A stretch of 37,569 bases of DNA from Bacillus sp. FJAT-29790 (lineage in GTDB: Bacteria; Bacillota; Bacilli; Bacillales; Cytobacillaceae), in assembly GCF_019039215.1 (NCBI RefSeq), contig NZ_JAHNZZ010000001.1, positions 1,684,292 through 1,721,860 on the forward strand, given 5' to 3'. A model generated the notes under the pieces. It was not told where the DNA came from. It did no database searches and saw only the letters and a program-made list of their open reading frames with translations. Positions 21,942-30,015 of the stretch are shown one piece after another (the first letter of the stretch is position 1; each line of letters opens with the position of its first letter). Both the position numbers and the translations under genes were made by a program.

Positions 21942-22928
21942 ATGAGTTCAATTAAACCGAAAATATTCATTACACGTAAACCACCTCATCATGTGCTCGA
22001 GAACCTCAAAGCGCACTTTGAGGTTGAAGTATGGGAGTCTGAAGATGTGGAAATTCCAAGGGATCATCTTTTAAATGAAGTGCAAAATGCGGATGGACTT
22101 CTCTGTTTACTAACAGAAAGCATTGATACAGATGTGCTGGATGCAGGTAGGAATCTGAAGGTGATTAGTAATTTAGCAGTTGGCTACAATAATATAAATA
22201 TCGGAGAAGCAACGGCTAAAGGAGTGATGGTAACCAATACGCCTGGCGTATTAACTGAAACAACAGCTGATCTCACCTTTGCCCTTTTGATGGCAACGTC
22301 CCGAAGATTGATTGAGGCATCCGCTGTATTACGAGAAGGTGACTGGAAAACATGGTCGCCCATGTTTATGACTGGCATGGATGTTCATGGTTCGACATTA
22401 GGCATCATTGGACTAGGTGACATTGGCGCAGCGGTCGCAAGAAGGGCAAAAGGTTTTAATATGAAAATAGTATATCATAATCGAAGTCCGAAGCCGGTCT
22501 TAGAAGAAGAGCTTGGCATCGAATATGCAGATTTAGATACACTATTACAATCATCTGATTTCGTTTGTGTGCTTACACCATTTACAAAAGAAACAAAGAA
22601 CCTAATTACTCTTCGCGAATTAAAACAAATGAAGAAGACTGCAATTCTGATAAATACGGCAAGGGGCGGGATTGTTAACGAAAAGGATTTAATCGAGGCG
22701 CTATCAGAAGGTGATATTTGGGGAGCGGGCTTAGATGTATTTGAGCAAGAACCGGTTCCGATCGACCATCCGTTATTACAATTTTCGAATGTCGTCACAC
22801 TCCCGCATATCGGCAGCGCCAGTATCCAAACGAGAACGAAAATGTGGGAACTGGCTGCAAAAAATATTTCGGATGCTCTGCAAGGAAAAACACCGCCAAA
22901 CTTGGTAAATAAAGAAGTACTTAATTAA
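21942..22928 (+). CDS. D-2-hydroxyacid dehydrogenase (glyoxylate/hydroxypyruvate reductase-like)
   Basis: A 328-residue NAD(P)-dependent dehydrogenase. The dinucleotide fold (about 105-290) carries GSTLGIIGLGDIGAAVARRA. The catalytic Arg lies in NTARGGIVNEKDL, the Glu in DVFEQEPVPIDHP and the catalytic His in VVTLPHIGSAS. Such enzymes interconvert 2-oxoacids and D-2-hydroxyacids; glyoxylate or hydroxypyruvate reduction is the likeliest activity, but phosphoglycerate or lactate-type substrates cannot be excluded. AGGAGG directly abuts the ATG at 21942 with no spacer, so the true start may be the in-frame ATT at 21951. The gene interrupts the conserved yodL-yozD order. Confidence 0.9.
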   Translation: MSSIKPKIFITRKPPHHVLENLKAHFEVEVWESEDVEIPRDHLLNEVQNADGLLCLLTESIDTDVLDAGRNLKVISNLAVGYNNINIGEATAKGVMVTNTPGVLTETTADLTFALLMATSRRLIEASAVLREGDWKTWSPMFMTGMDVHGSTLGIIGLGDIGAAVARRAKGFNMKIVYHNRSPKPVLEEELGIEYADLDTLLQSSDFVCVLTPFTKETKNLITLRELKQMKKTAILINTARGGIVNEKDLIEALSEGDIWGAGLDVFEQEPVPIDHPLLQFSNVVTLPHIGSASIQTRTKMWELAAKNISDALQGKTPPNLVNKEVLN

Positions 22929-22996
22929 ACGGATAATAAGGTGAAATTCTTTTGGTTCGTGTTAAAAAGTCGCTAATAATATTTTGATTCCATAAA

Positions 22997-23030
22997 AAAA
23001 CGGACGCATTATACTGATAACGTCCGTTTT
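22997..23030. terminator. Terminator between dehydrogenase and acyltransferase genes
   Basis: A 10-bp stem (AAAACGGACG / CGTCCGTTTT) with tails suited to either strand separates two convergent genes. Confidence 0.8.
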
Positions 23031-23035
23031 TCACA

Positions 23036-24076
23036 TTAATTCAACAGCTTATCTCTATAAAAATGAAGGATGGACCGAACTTTTAAATTTAAACTTTTAA
23101 GCCTTGAAACCTTTAATTCTATTAAAGGCTGTGCAAATGAAATGGTAAGCTTGCTTGATAATAACATAGTTAGCAGCAATGAAACTCCAGCTAGCAGGAG
23201 GAAGTTAACTGGCTTATTAAAGAAATTTTGAACATCGCTTACCCTAAAAATACGGACAAAGAATCCATGCAGCAGATAAACATAGAGAGTGTATTTTCCA
23301 ATATCCGTAAAGAAATACTGTTTTCTTGGCACGAACGAGAAAAAGCAGAAAACCATAATCAAACTTAAACTATAAAATCCAAGCCTTATAAATAACGCGC
23401 TAATAGAAGCGCTCCCCATTTCTATATACGGTTTTGACCCTAACAGCCACTCGTAATTAATACTTGGGTATAAAGAAAAACCGAGCAGCACGACTGCAAA
23501 TATAATCAGTGCTACAGTTCTTATTTGCGGTTTTAATAAAGTGTAAAAATCCTCCTTCTTCATATAGTAGCCAATCAAGAATAAAGGGAAGAACACAAAA
23601 GTTCGCGATAAGCTTAAAAAATTGGTAATCCAATCAGCATATCCGACTGCTAATCCAAGCAATAAAGCCATGGAAATTGAATAGACCGCTTTATATTTTG
23701 CAAACAGAAGGAGCATCATATTCCAGCAAAATAGGCTAATTAGAAACCATAGCGACCAATGTGGGGTAAGCGGATCTACTTCAATAGCCGATTTGTTATA
23801 GAGAAAATAATAAAACACAGAATAAATCACTTGGAAAATAAGATATGGCAAAATGAGTTTTTTTGCAATCTTAGAAATATATCCCTTTTTATAAAGGCCT
23901 TTAGCAAAATAACCGGAGACCAAAATAAAGGCAGGCATGTGAAAGGTATAGATTACTTTATATAAAGAATAAATGATTTCACTATCTTCAATGAAAGAGC
24001 GCAGCAAATGCCCAAATACAACCAAGAAGATCAAAATAACCTTTGCATTATCAAAATAATATTCACGTGGTTCCAT
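23036..24076 (-). CDS. Acyltransferase family 3 membrane protein
   Basis: A 346-residue integral membrane protein with about ten hydrophobic segments. The N-terminal signature of acyltransferase-3/OafA-type enzymes is present (YYFDNAKVILIFLVVFGHLL with the essential His, then YTFHMPAFILVSGYFAK). A C-terminal LYVYLLHGFFVRIF block is also typical. These enzymes add acetyl or other acyl groups to sugars or wall polymers at the membrane. The substrate is unknown. GAGGAGGG precedes ATG 24076. Confidence 0.88.
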   Translation of the reverse strand: MEPREYYFDNAKVILIFLVVFGHLLRSFIEDSEIIYSLYKVIYTFHMPAFILVSGYFAKGLYKKGYISKIAKKLILPYLIFQVIYSVFYYFLYNKSAIEVDPLTPHWSLWFLISLFCWNMMLLLFAKYKAVYSISMALLLGLAVGYADWITNFLSLSRTFVFFPLFLIGYYMKKEDFYTLLKPQIRTVALIIFAVVLLGFSLYPSINYEWLLGSKPYIEMGSASISALFIRLGFYSLSLIMVFCFFSFVPRKQYFFTDIGKYTLYVYLLHGFFVRIFRVSDVQNFFNKPVNFLLLAGVSLLLTMLLSSKLTISFAQPLIELKVSRLKSLNLKVRSILHFYRDKLLN

Positions 24077-24371
24077 TTTACCCTCCTCTTTTGACCCCTA
24101 TATTATACTATTAAAATAAGATTTTAACTGGAACTGGGATTATAGGGACCCGCTCCGCCAAAGCTTTTCTTAAAGTAATGATCCTAGGAATTTAATTACA
24201 GAGGTTTTTTTAGTTCCATTCCTGCTGAGCTAAAGCCATTATAAACATGATATTCTAAAAAAATGGCCGATTAATTCAATTTTAACCTCGTTTTAATTGA
24301 ACTGTTATTCCCCCTTAATAAAAGATAAATTTCTCCCACTTTATGTTTTTTAATACGATAAAATGGAAAAA

Positions 24372-24393
24372 GGAAGGCTAAAATTAGCCCTCC
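24372..24393 (-). terminator. Terminator of yozD
   Basis: GGAAGGCTAA pairs with TTAGCCCTCC (one mismatch). On the minus strand it continues CCTTTTTCC. The surrounding gap 24077-24473 shows nothing else beyond AT-rich sequence and a possible -10 (TATAAT on the minus strand) for the acyltransferase gene. Confidence 0.6.
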
Positions 24394-24473
24394 ATTTCAT
24401 ACCATATTAAATATAATTTCCCTTTTTAACCCCAATAGCGTTACTCCTTATCAGGGCCTTTATTTTTTCTATA

Positions 24474-24647
24474 TTATTCTTCTTCCATTTCTTCATCAAT
24501 AATGCATTTTTGCAATAAGTATTCGAACGTTATATCTGCGAGTTCTTCCAATTCTCCTTCAGTAGGCACGTATCCTCTCCTTACCAGCTCATGAAAGAAA
24601 AATTCAGCTATTTCTTCCGTATCAATAACGACCTCGATTTCCTTCAC
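24474..24647 (-). CDS. yozD: YozD family small protein
   Basis: A 57-residue acidic protein matching B. subtilis YozD over its whole length: VKEIEVVIDTEEIAEFFFHE, LVRRGYVPT, then ADITFEYLLQKCIIDEEMEE. The start is GTG 24647 behind AAAGGGGGCG. The frame continues upstream but without homology, and an ATG six bases earlier is out of frame. Function is unknown. Its position just before yodN matches B. subtilis. Confidence 0.85.
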   Translation of the reverse strand: MKEIEVVIDTEEIAEFFFHELVRRGYVPTEGELEELADITFEYLLQKCIIDEEMEEE

Positions 24648-24943
24648 AGCATCGCCCCCTTTGTAGTGAATGTATGATGTCCTACCGGTTTTCATGCAAA
24701 AAGAAAAGCATAAATGCCCGCTGATCGTCACCAAGATCCTATTGCTACAGTAGTTACCCTCTTTTCCTCTCATACCCTGAACACGTGCCGCCCTCCTAGT
24801 GCAGCTAAAAAATGCAGAGCAGGAAGTAAAAAAATTTTCCTCCTGACATTTTTATAAGTGGACAAGCATACACATATGAACATAGGCAGAAATGTTGAAG
24901 AGCCGATCGCCGAAAAAATGGATGTTTTTATGGAGGAGAAAAT

Positions 24944-25114
24944 ATGAGCCATCTATTTAGATTCGTTGCCGCAATAAAAGAAGATGTAAATAATGAAGAA
25001 AGTATGATTATTGATGGATACGGACGATTTTTAAATATTATTTTTAAGCTTGTTTTTTGGTTGGGAACTCCTTATTTATTCTATTTAATGCTGCAGTTTG
25101 GAAGGCAGCTTTAA
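24944..25114 (+). CDS. Small single-span membrane protein (56 aa)
   Basis: ATG 24944 follows GGAGGAG. The 56-residue product has a polar N-terminal half (MSHLFRFVAAIKEDVNNEES) and a hydrophobic C-terminal half (LNIIFKLVFWLGTPYLFYLM) that should span the membrane once. Its stop overlaps the end of convergent yodN by a few bases. No family is recognised. The good ribosome binding site and clean membrane segment support a real gene. Confidence 0.65.
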   Translation: MSHLFRFVAAIKEDVNNEESMIIDGYGRFLNIIFKLVFWLGTPYLFYLMLQFGRQL

Positions 25115-25809
25115 ACGGGGCTTTTGTCATCATTATTAGCAATTTGTTTCAGCTTCCTTAAAATCACCCGCATAATATATTTATATTCATCATCTTGAAA
25201 TAGTTCATAAAGAATCCGGTAATCATTATATATATCTAATAACCCATCGATCAATCGCTTTTTTTCCTTTATATTATCGAGAAATTCCTTCTCTGCTTTT
25301 CGAAAGGATTCGCCTTGCTTTTCTTTCCGTTCAGGCAGCTTTTCTTTCTTATTTATTAAATACAACAGCCCTAGTTTTTGGATAAAGGCATCTGCACTCT
25401 CCGCATCGGCCACGAGGGTCAATTCCTCTTCCCCGGCCTCAAGCCATTCCGCATCGCTAATCCTTGAAAGTTCGTATATGACATCTTCCCATGCATCTTC
25501 CTTATATCGCCAAATTTCCGTTCTGAATCCGACTATTTTAAAAAGGTCTGAGCCATAGCCCTTCACCTGAACTAAATCACCGAAGAAATATTTATATTCA
25601 ATGTCAATATGTTCTTTTTCCACAATGTCCCCTTCGTAGTCTGACAACATTTGAAGGCTGGACTCCATATAAAGACCTTCGCTTTTATTCACTTCGTAAA
25701 CGTACATGCCATCGAGCCACTTAACATCTGTTACTTTTCCAACCGTCCCATACATAGTGATCACGACTGTATCACCGATATTATATTTTGGTTTTTTTTT
25801 ATTGCTCAT
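25111..25809 (-). CDS. yodN: YodN family protein
   Basis: A protein of about 232 residues matching YodN. The N-terminal part is beta-rich and KOW/SH3-like (KYNIGDTVVITMYGTVGKVT, then YVYEVNKSEGLYMESSLQML), followed by a second such unit (YKYFFGDLVQVKGYGSDLFK). The C-terminal part is helical and charged. The frame is open for about 50 more codons upstream with no homology. ATG 25809 is chosen because GGAGGA precedes it, although the gap is short; ATG 25818 is an alternative. Function unknown. Confidence 0.8.
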   Translation of the reverse strand: MSNKKKPKYNIGDTVVITMYGTVGKVTDVKWLDGMYVYEVNKSEGLYMESSLQMLSDYEGDIVEKEHIDIEYKYFFGDLVQVKGYGSDLFKIVGFRTEIWRYKEDAWEDVIYELSRISDAEWLEAGEEELTLVADAESADAFIQKLGLLYLINKKEKLPERKEKQGESFRKAEKEFLDNIKEKKRLIDGLLDIYNDYRILYELFQDDEYKYIMRVILRKLKQIANNDDKSPV

Positions 25810-25961
25810 TTCCTCCATCCTCTCGAGACCTGAGCCGTGAGTTATTGATTTGATTACCATAGTATATGCAGAAAAAAGAAAATTCGCGCCGTCGATGAGA
25901 AGATGAGATAAATAAAAGAGCAGAAAACAGAGGAGAAGAAACTTATAACCGATTAAAGAAA

Positions 25962-25984
25962 AGAACACCCCAAAAGGGAGTGCT
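25962..25984 (-). terminator. Possible terminator of yozE
   Basis: An imperfect stem on the minus strand (AGCACTCCC / GGGGTGTTC) with TTTT in the loop runs into TTCTTTTC, about 30 bp past the yozE stop. Confidence 0.4.
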
Positions 25985-26013
25985 CCTTCACGATTTTATT
26001 CTTTTCCAAGCGA

Positions 26014-26235
26014 TCAGCTTTCTGAAAGCAAATACAATTCCCACGCCTCATCAAATATAGACATGTTCCTTATGTATGAACCATTTAATTCTAAATAAGA
26101 ACTGACTTCGTGGTAATCGGAGGATGTCTTCGGGAAGCTGTGATCCTCATAAGCATGATTTGCAAATTGGCTGACTGCATCTTTCGGTGCCGGATGCCGA
26201 TATTTCATTAAAAAATGATAAAATGTTTTTGCCAT
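26014..26235 (-). CDS. yozE: YozE (UPF0346) protein
   Basis: A 73-residue member of UPF0346: MAKTFYHFLMKYRHPAPKDA, then FANHAYEDHSFPKTSSDYHE, SSYLELNGSYIRNMSIFDEA. The start is ATG 26235 behind AAAGGCG; eighteen additional upstream codons are open but unlike the family. The fold is a small helical bundle of unknown function. Repeat R3 lies in its upstream region, pointing toward it. Confidence 0.92.
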   Translation of the reverse strand: MAKTFYHFLMKYRHPAPKDAVSQFANHAYEDHSFPKTSSDYHEVSSYLELNGSYIRNMSIFDEAWELYLLSES

Positions 26236-26369
26236 AATAAACGCCTTTCTGTTAAAAAATTGGTTCGCTGAAAATTTGCGTACACTCATATGATGCTCAT
26301 TATTCTGCCTGTCCTTCAGGAATATTATATACCGTTTACTATAAGCGATAAGTTACTATTTCGTCTATA

Positions 26370-26470
26370 ATCAAATTCACCGAGGTTTGAACCCCCACTA
26401 AATTAGATAGCTGTTTGCATTCCTCTCGCTATTTATAGAAGTAGGGGGACTTCTGCTGAATAAAGTTAAA
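26370..26470 (-). repeat. R-family element, internally deleted copy R3
   Basis: This copy keeps the 5' end (TTTAACTTTATTCAGC) and the first part through GGGGGTTCAAACCTCGG, then jumps straight to the 3' terminus GAATTTGAT. It therefore lacks the inner arm of the inverted repeat and the conserved tail. It points at yozE and ends 134 nt before its start codon. Confidence 0.75.
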
Positions 26471-26506
26471 AGCAATCCAATGTTTGGATTGCTTTTAACT
26501 TTATTC
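26458..26506 (-). terminator. 23-bp perfect hairpin shared by a terminator and the end of R3
   Basis: Arms at 26458-26480 and 26484-26506 are exact reverse complements with a 3-nt loop. The inner part (AGCAATCCAA / TTGGATTGCT) is an ordinary terminator stem for the 63-codon gene ending at 26509. The outer 12 bp (GAATAAAGTTAA and its complement) equal the terminus of the R element on both sides. Confidence 0.75.
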
Positions 26507-26508
26507 TT

Positions 26509-26700
26509 TTACTGATAGCGGTCTGCCTTGAATAATTCTGTTAATATGAAAATGATATTAAACATAAAAATCGCCACGACGATTGGAACAGCCTGAAGCC
26601 AATTCTTCCCATACTTTTCTTTAATGACGCCTGCATAAAATCCACAGAAAAACAATACAAACATCGATAAAGCAAGCATAACCATTAACACAATTTGCAT
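26509..26700 (-). CDS. Small two-span membrane protein (63 aa)
   Basis: A 63-residue protein with two hydrophobic segments (about 3-25 and 38-57) joined by a basic loop GVIKEKYGKNWLQ. AAAGGG lies upstream of the ATG, rather close. Size and location near the msr/ypm genes recall YpmT of B. subtilis, but I cannot confirm sequence identity, so no symbol is given. Confidence 0.7.
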   Translation of the reverse strand: MQIVLMVMLALSMFVLFFCGFYAGVIKEKYGKNWLQAVPIVVAIFMFNIIFILTELFKADRYQ

Positions 26701-26884
26701 AACCCTTTTTCCCCCTATTGAAAATGAAAATCTCCCCTATATTCTATTATAAAGACAGTTGAAAAGGATTTTCCGAGGAAAAAGTGAAGGATTTGTGAAA
26801 TATATCCTTGCTTGGAATTTGAATTTATGAAATCAAAGGAATTGAGTAAAAATATCATCATATAATTAACTATATCGATAAACA

Positions 26885-26918
26885 AAAAGGCTGTCTCCAT
26901 TAAAGGAGACAGCCTTTT
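26885..26918 (-). terminator. Terminator of the YjcZ-type gene
   Basis: A perfect 14-bp stem (AAAAGGCTGTCTCC / GGAGACAGCCTTTT) lies just past the stop codon, with T tracts for the minus strand. Confidence 0.85.
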
Positions 26919-26925
26919 GTTATCA

Positions 26926-27138
26926 TTAGCAGCATCCAGCAAAACCAAAACAGCTGGCGCCAATAATAATTAACAGAATAAATAACACAACGATTAAAGC
27001 AAAGCCACCACAACCAAATCCTCCGCCGCCAAATCCGACGCCACCAAATCCTCCTACTGGACCTGCAAAGGCACCTGCCACAGGATAACCATATCCTGAA
27101 TAACAAGGGTCATATCCGCATCCATATCCACCATACAT
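26926..27138 (-). CDS. YjcZ-family sporulation peptide
   Basis: A 70-residue protein made of a Gly/Tyr-rich N-terminal part (MYGGYGCGYDPCYSGYGYP, then repeated GGFG/GGG) and a C-terminal hydrophobic helix (GGFALIVVLFILLIIIGASC). This layout is that of the YjcZ/YhaL-like sporulation peptides, which are made in the mother cell and inserted into membranes of the developing spore. GAGGAG precedes ATG 27138. Cysteines at both ends (GCGYDPC, CFGFAGCC) are a noticeable feature. It is a single-gene unit. Bases 27139-27275 hold no other gene. Confidence 0.8.
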   Translation of the reverse strand: MYGGYGCGYDPCYSGYGYPVAGAFAGPVGGFGGVGFGGGGFGCGGFALIVVLFILLIIIGASCFGFAGCC

Positions 27139-27275
27139 ATACTTTCACTCCTCACCTAGTTTAGGGCATTTTCATTATCAATTTATGTTATAGGTGCTTG
27201 ACCTGCATGTGCATTCGCCCATTTTTTTTCAAAAGGTTTGGTGGCATGAAAATTTTCAAGACAATAATAAGAAAA

Positions 27276-27298
27276 GAAAGCCACATTTTGCGGCTTTC
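27276..27298 (-). terminator. Terminator of msrB
   Basis: GAAAGCCAC pairs with GCGGCTTTC (one mismatch) and is followed on the minus strand by TTTTCTTATT, about 15 bp beyond the stop. Confidence 0.7.
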
Positions 27299-27310
27299 CC
27301 CACGCTATAG

Positions 27311-27742
27311 TTAGTTATCATTAAATAATCGAAGAAATTCTTGATAGCCTTCTTCCTCAAGCTTTTCTTTTGGAATGAATCTCAGTGCGGCCGAGTTAAT
27401 GCAATAACGCAAACCTATAGGTCCCGGCCCGTCATCAAACACATGGCCAAGATGGGAATCAGCTGTTTTGCTTCGCACTTCAGTTCGAACCATAAAATGG
27501 CTCAAATCCTTTTTCTCCAAAACTTCCTCTTCTTCAATCGGTTTTGTAAAACTCGGCCAGCCACACCCTGCGTCAAATTTATCTTTCGAACTGAATAACG
27601 GCTTTCCGGAAACAATATCCACGTATAGACCTTCTGCGAATTCATCCCAATATTCATTTTGAAACGGCGGCTCGGTCCCGTTATTTTGCGTCACATGATA
27701 TTGCATTTGATTGAGCTTGTTTTTTAAATTCTCTTTAGTCAT
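27311..27742 (-). CDS. msrB: Peptide-methionine (R)-S-oxide reductase MsrB
   Basis: A 143-residue MsrB that reduces the R-diastereomer of methionine sulfoxide in proteins. Signatures are [32 protein letters not shown] and the catalytic cysteine in [13 protein letters not shown]. The four zinc-binding cysteines (two CxxC) of many MsrB proteins are absent, as in the usual Bacillus form. The start is ATG 27742 with GGAG eight bases upstream; longer open sequence upstream is the shadow of msrA. It overlaps the end of msrA by 8 bp, so the two are one operon. Confidence 0.95.
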   Translation of the reverse strand: MTKENLKNKLNQMQYHVTQNNGTEPPFQNEYWDEFAEGLYVDIVSGKPLFSSKDKFDAGCGWPSFTKPIEEEEVLEKKDLSHFMVRTEVRSKTADSHLGHVFDDGPGPIGLRYCINSAALRFIPKEKLEEEGYQEFLRLFNDN

Positions 27743-28280
27743 TTTTTTCACTCCAATGTGTTTTGATAAAAGCCTCTCTGCCAGATCCTTTTCGATAGGC
27801 TCCATACCTAGCCGGATTCTTTTTGTAATAGTGCTGGTGGTAATCTTCAGCAGCATAAAAAGTAGATGCTGGTAAAATCTTGGTAGCAATCGGTTTTTGA
27901 AAAGGTCCATTTTCCTGAAGCTTTTGCTTAGAACGTTCTGCTAATTGTTTCTGATTGTCATTATGATAAAAAATCGCTGTTTGATAAGACTGGCCACGAT
28001 CATAAAATTGGCCTCCTTCATCAGTCGGGTCAATCTGCCGCCAATACAATTCCAATAACTTTTCATAAGGAAATACTTGCGGGTCAAATGTAATTTGGAC
28101 AGCTTCATAATGACCAGTTGTTTCTGAACAGACTTCCTCGTATGTAGGGTTCTCCTTCGTTCCCCCTGTGTAGCCTGATATAACCTCTAAGATCCCTGGC
28201 TGCTCATCGAAGGGCTTGACCATACACCAGAAGCAACCGCCTGCAAAAGTAGCAAATTCAAAATTTATTTCCTCCAACAT
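27735..28280 (-). CDS. msrA: Peptide-methionine (S)-S-oxide reductase MsrA
   Basis: A 181-residue MsrA that repairs the S-diastereomer of methionine sulfoxide. The catalytic motif GGCFWC lies near residue 14, with [20 protein letters not shown] and [20 protein letters not shown] as further family blocks. ATG 28280 follows GAGGTG; an in-frame ATG at 28295 has no better site. First gene of the msrA-msrB unit, which is common in Firmicutes and protects against oxidants. Confidence 0.95.
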   Translation of the reverse strand: MLEEINFEFATFAGGCFWCMVKPFDEQPGILEVISGYTGGTKENPTYEEVCSETTGHYEAVQITFDPQVFPYEKLLELYWRQIDPTDEGGQFYDRGQSYQTAIFYHNDNQKQLAERSKQKLQENGPFQKPIATKILPASTFYAAEDYHQHYYKKNPARYGAYRKGSGREAFIKTHWSEKND

Positions 28281-28381
28281 ACACACCTCTTCCATTTATC
28301 AATCTCATCATACTTATTCCCATCTAATAATGTTTTACACCTTATTGATAAGATTAAAGAAAACAGCCTGAACATGCAAAA

Positions 28382-28408
28382 GAAACCTCTTCGATACGCA
28401 GAGGTTTC
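28382..28408. terminator. Hairpin upstream of msrA
   Basis: GAAACCTCT and AGAGGTTTC form a perfect 9-bp stem with a 9-nt loop. No gene ends here on either strand. GGCTGTTTTC-like strings on the minus strand near 28363 and 28500 resemble S-family ends, so the interval 28281-28521 may be a decayed repeat. No coding is supported in it. Confidence 0.35.
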
Positions 28409-28521
28409 AAAAAGGAATAAAAATGTACTGTCCATTATCAGTACTTTTGCTTTTACTCTATAAGCGTCAGAAATACTTGAAGGATCAAGCGCCTTAACGA
28501 AAACAGCCTTCACCCATGACA

Positions 28522-28549
28522 CCACCCCATGCCAATAAGCATATGTTAT
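28522..28549 (+). promoter_or_regulatory. Possible sigma-K-like promoter of the DUF4397 gene
   Basis: ACC (28522-28524), 16 bp, then CATATGTTA (28541-28549), which fits the sigma-K -10 pattern CATANNNTA, about 33 bp before the start codon. No good sigma-A promoter is seen there. The pattern is short, so chance agreement is possible. Confidence 0.3.
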
Positions 28550-28581
28550 TGAAGTAAACTATCTAGATAGGAGCGAGGGGT

Positions 28582-29337
28582 ATGTCTCAAAATAGAAACC
28601 AGCACGAGTACTTTCAAAAAGCTGCCATGTACGACCTATTAGCCAATTACTATAAATATACAGATCCGAATAAGCATATCGCCTATTATCAACAGCATTT
28701 GCAAAATATAAATTTAGCCTTACAAACAATGCGGACAAATATGACACAGAGCGCAACACATCCTGCAAAAATACGGTTCGTTCAAGCTTCTTTCGATACA
28801 CCTAATGTGGATATTTATGTTAATGGTACAAAGGTGCTAAAAGATTTCCCGTATAAAGAAGTAAGCAATTACTTATCCCTTCATGCGGGAAAATACCAAA
28901 TCGATATTTATCCAGCCGGAAATATGGTGTCCACAATTCTTAGCAGAAAAGTCGTTGTGGAGCCAGGAAAACATTATACATTGATCACCGCAGGAAGTGC
29001 TGATAAATTAAAGTGGGTGGTACTGGAAGATAATCTTCGTATCCCTCGAGGAGAAACAAAGGTAAGATTCATTCACCTCTCCCCTGATGCATCTGCAGTC
29101 GATATTGCTGTTAAAAACGGAGATGTCATTTTCCCGCAAGTTTCCTTCCGTCATGCGACAGGTTATCTCGGTCTCTCTCCGATGATCGTTAACCTGGAAG
29201 CAAGAGCCGCAGGAACGACCGATGCCGTTTTAACCATGCCACCTATCCAGTTCAAACCAAATGAAGGCTATTCGATCCTAATGATTGGTTCCGTAAAAGG
29301 AGAGCCTGCTCTAGAAGCTTTTGTCATTAACGGCTAA
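28582..29337 (+). CDS. DUF4397 domain protein (two repeats)
   Basis: A 251-residue protein without a signal peptide. Residues 1-60 are helical and polar (YFQKAAMYDLLANYYKYTDP). Two DUF4397 repeats follow: about 66-160 (KIRFVQASFDTPNVDIYVNG, LHAGKYQIDIYPAGN) and about 160-250 (KVRFIHLSPDASAVDIAVKN, GYLGLSPMIVNLEAR). The domain is a beta-sandwich common in surface or envelope proteins; its ligand is unknown. GAGGGG precedes ATG 28582. It lies alone on the + strand among minus-strand genes. Confidence 0.85.
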   Translation: MSQNRNQHEYFQKAAMYDLLANYYKYTDPNKHIAYYQQHLQNINLALQTMRTNMTQSATHPAKIRFVQASFDTPNVDIYVNGTKVLKDFPYKEVSNYLSLHAGKYQIDIYPAGNMVSTILSRKVVVEPGKHYTLITAGSADKLKWVVLEDNLRIPRGETKVRFIHLSPDASAVDIAVKNGDVIFPQVSFRHATGYLGLSPMIVNLEARAAGTTDAVLTMPPIQFKPNEGYSILMIGSVKGEPALEAFVING

Positions 29338-29342
29338 AAAAA

Positions 29343-29378
29343 GCATGATACAAAAGCCCATTCGCCTTTGTATCATGC
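29343..29378 (+). terminator. Terminator of the DUF4397 gene
   Basis: A perfect 12-bp stem (GCATGATACAAA / TTTGTATCATGC) begins a few bases after the stop and is followed by CTTTATT. Confidence 0.8.
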
Positions 29379-29433
29379 CTTTATTAGAGGTGGGAGGTGA
29401 AGCTGGAAACAAACGGCAGCTCACCGATTGCAT

Positions 29434-30015
29434 TTATTTTACAGGTACTAGTAAAGTAAAGCGAATATCATCATTTTTTAAATTAAATTCATCAACTTTA
29501 ACATGAATATCGCTTTTTAACTTCATTTTTTGCAAAGATACGTAAATGCTTTCCTCATTCGGCTGGATCGAAACCCACTCTGGCAGCTTATATCGATCCG
29601 CGATAAACTTTAACACATAGTCAACCGGCAACTGGAGCTTGCCAACAGAAATCGTTTTTTGCTGGAGGACAATATCGCCGTTTTCCAATGCCTTGGGCTC
29701 AAATGTAAGCTTCATTTGGATATCCTGACTAAAAACAGGAATCGATCCATATAATTCCACTTCCTCATTTAAGATCACATAATAATTGATCGCCCCTGCT
29801 AACCCTTCCATTTCAATATAATGATTAATGACCTGGTTCAAATCCTGCTTATTTGTTTGAATTTGAAAGGGAACATAATCGTCTGACTTCAAATGCCGTG
29901 AAATATATTCCCCATCTGCCGCCGGTAATTTAACTAAGATTAACAGCAGCAACACGATTAATACGTTGATTCCGAGCAAAAGGAAAAATAGTTTCTTCCA
30001 TTTCTGATCCTTCAA
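29434..30015 (-). CDS. ypmS: YpmS family membrane-anchored protein (DUF2140)
   Basis: A 193-residue protein with one N-terminal membrane anchor (about 9-28) and an extracytoplasmic domain typical of YpmS/DUF2140: ADGEYISRHLKSDDYVPFQI, NQVINHYIEMEG and LQLPVDYVLKFIADRYKLPE. Its start overlaps the ypmR stop by 4 bp (ATGA), so it is translationally coupled to that gene. Function is unknown; the pairing with a lipase-like lipoprotein is conserved in Bacillus. Confidence 0.9.
   Translation of the reverse strand: MKDQKWKKLFFLLLGINVLIVLLLLILVKLPAADGEYISRHLKSDDYVPFQIQTNKQDLNQVINHYIEMEGLAGAINYYVILNEEVELYGSIPVFSQDIQMKLTFEPKALENGDIVLQQKTISVGKLQLPVDYVLKFIADRYKLPEWVSIQPNEESIYVSLQKMKLKSDIHVKVDEFNLKNDDIRFTLLVPVK

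Noticed and set aside
28265..28525. An 86-codon minus-strand frame upstream of msrA.
   Set aside because: No homology, composition rich in Phe/Cys/Arg, interrupted by a hairpin, and flanked by decayed S-like ends.
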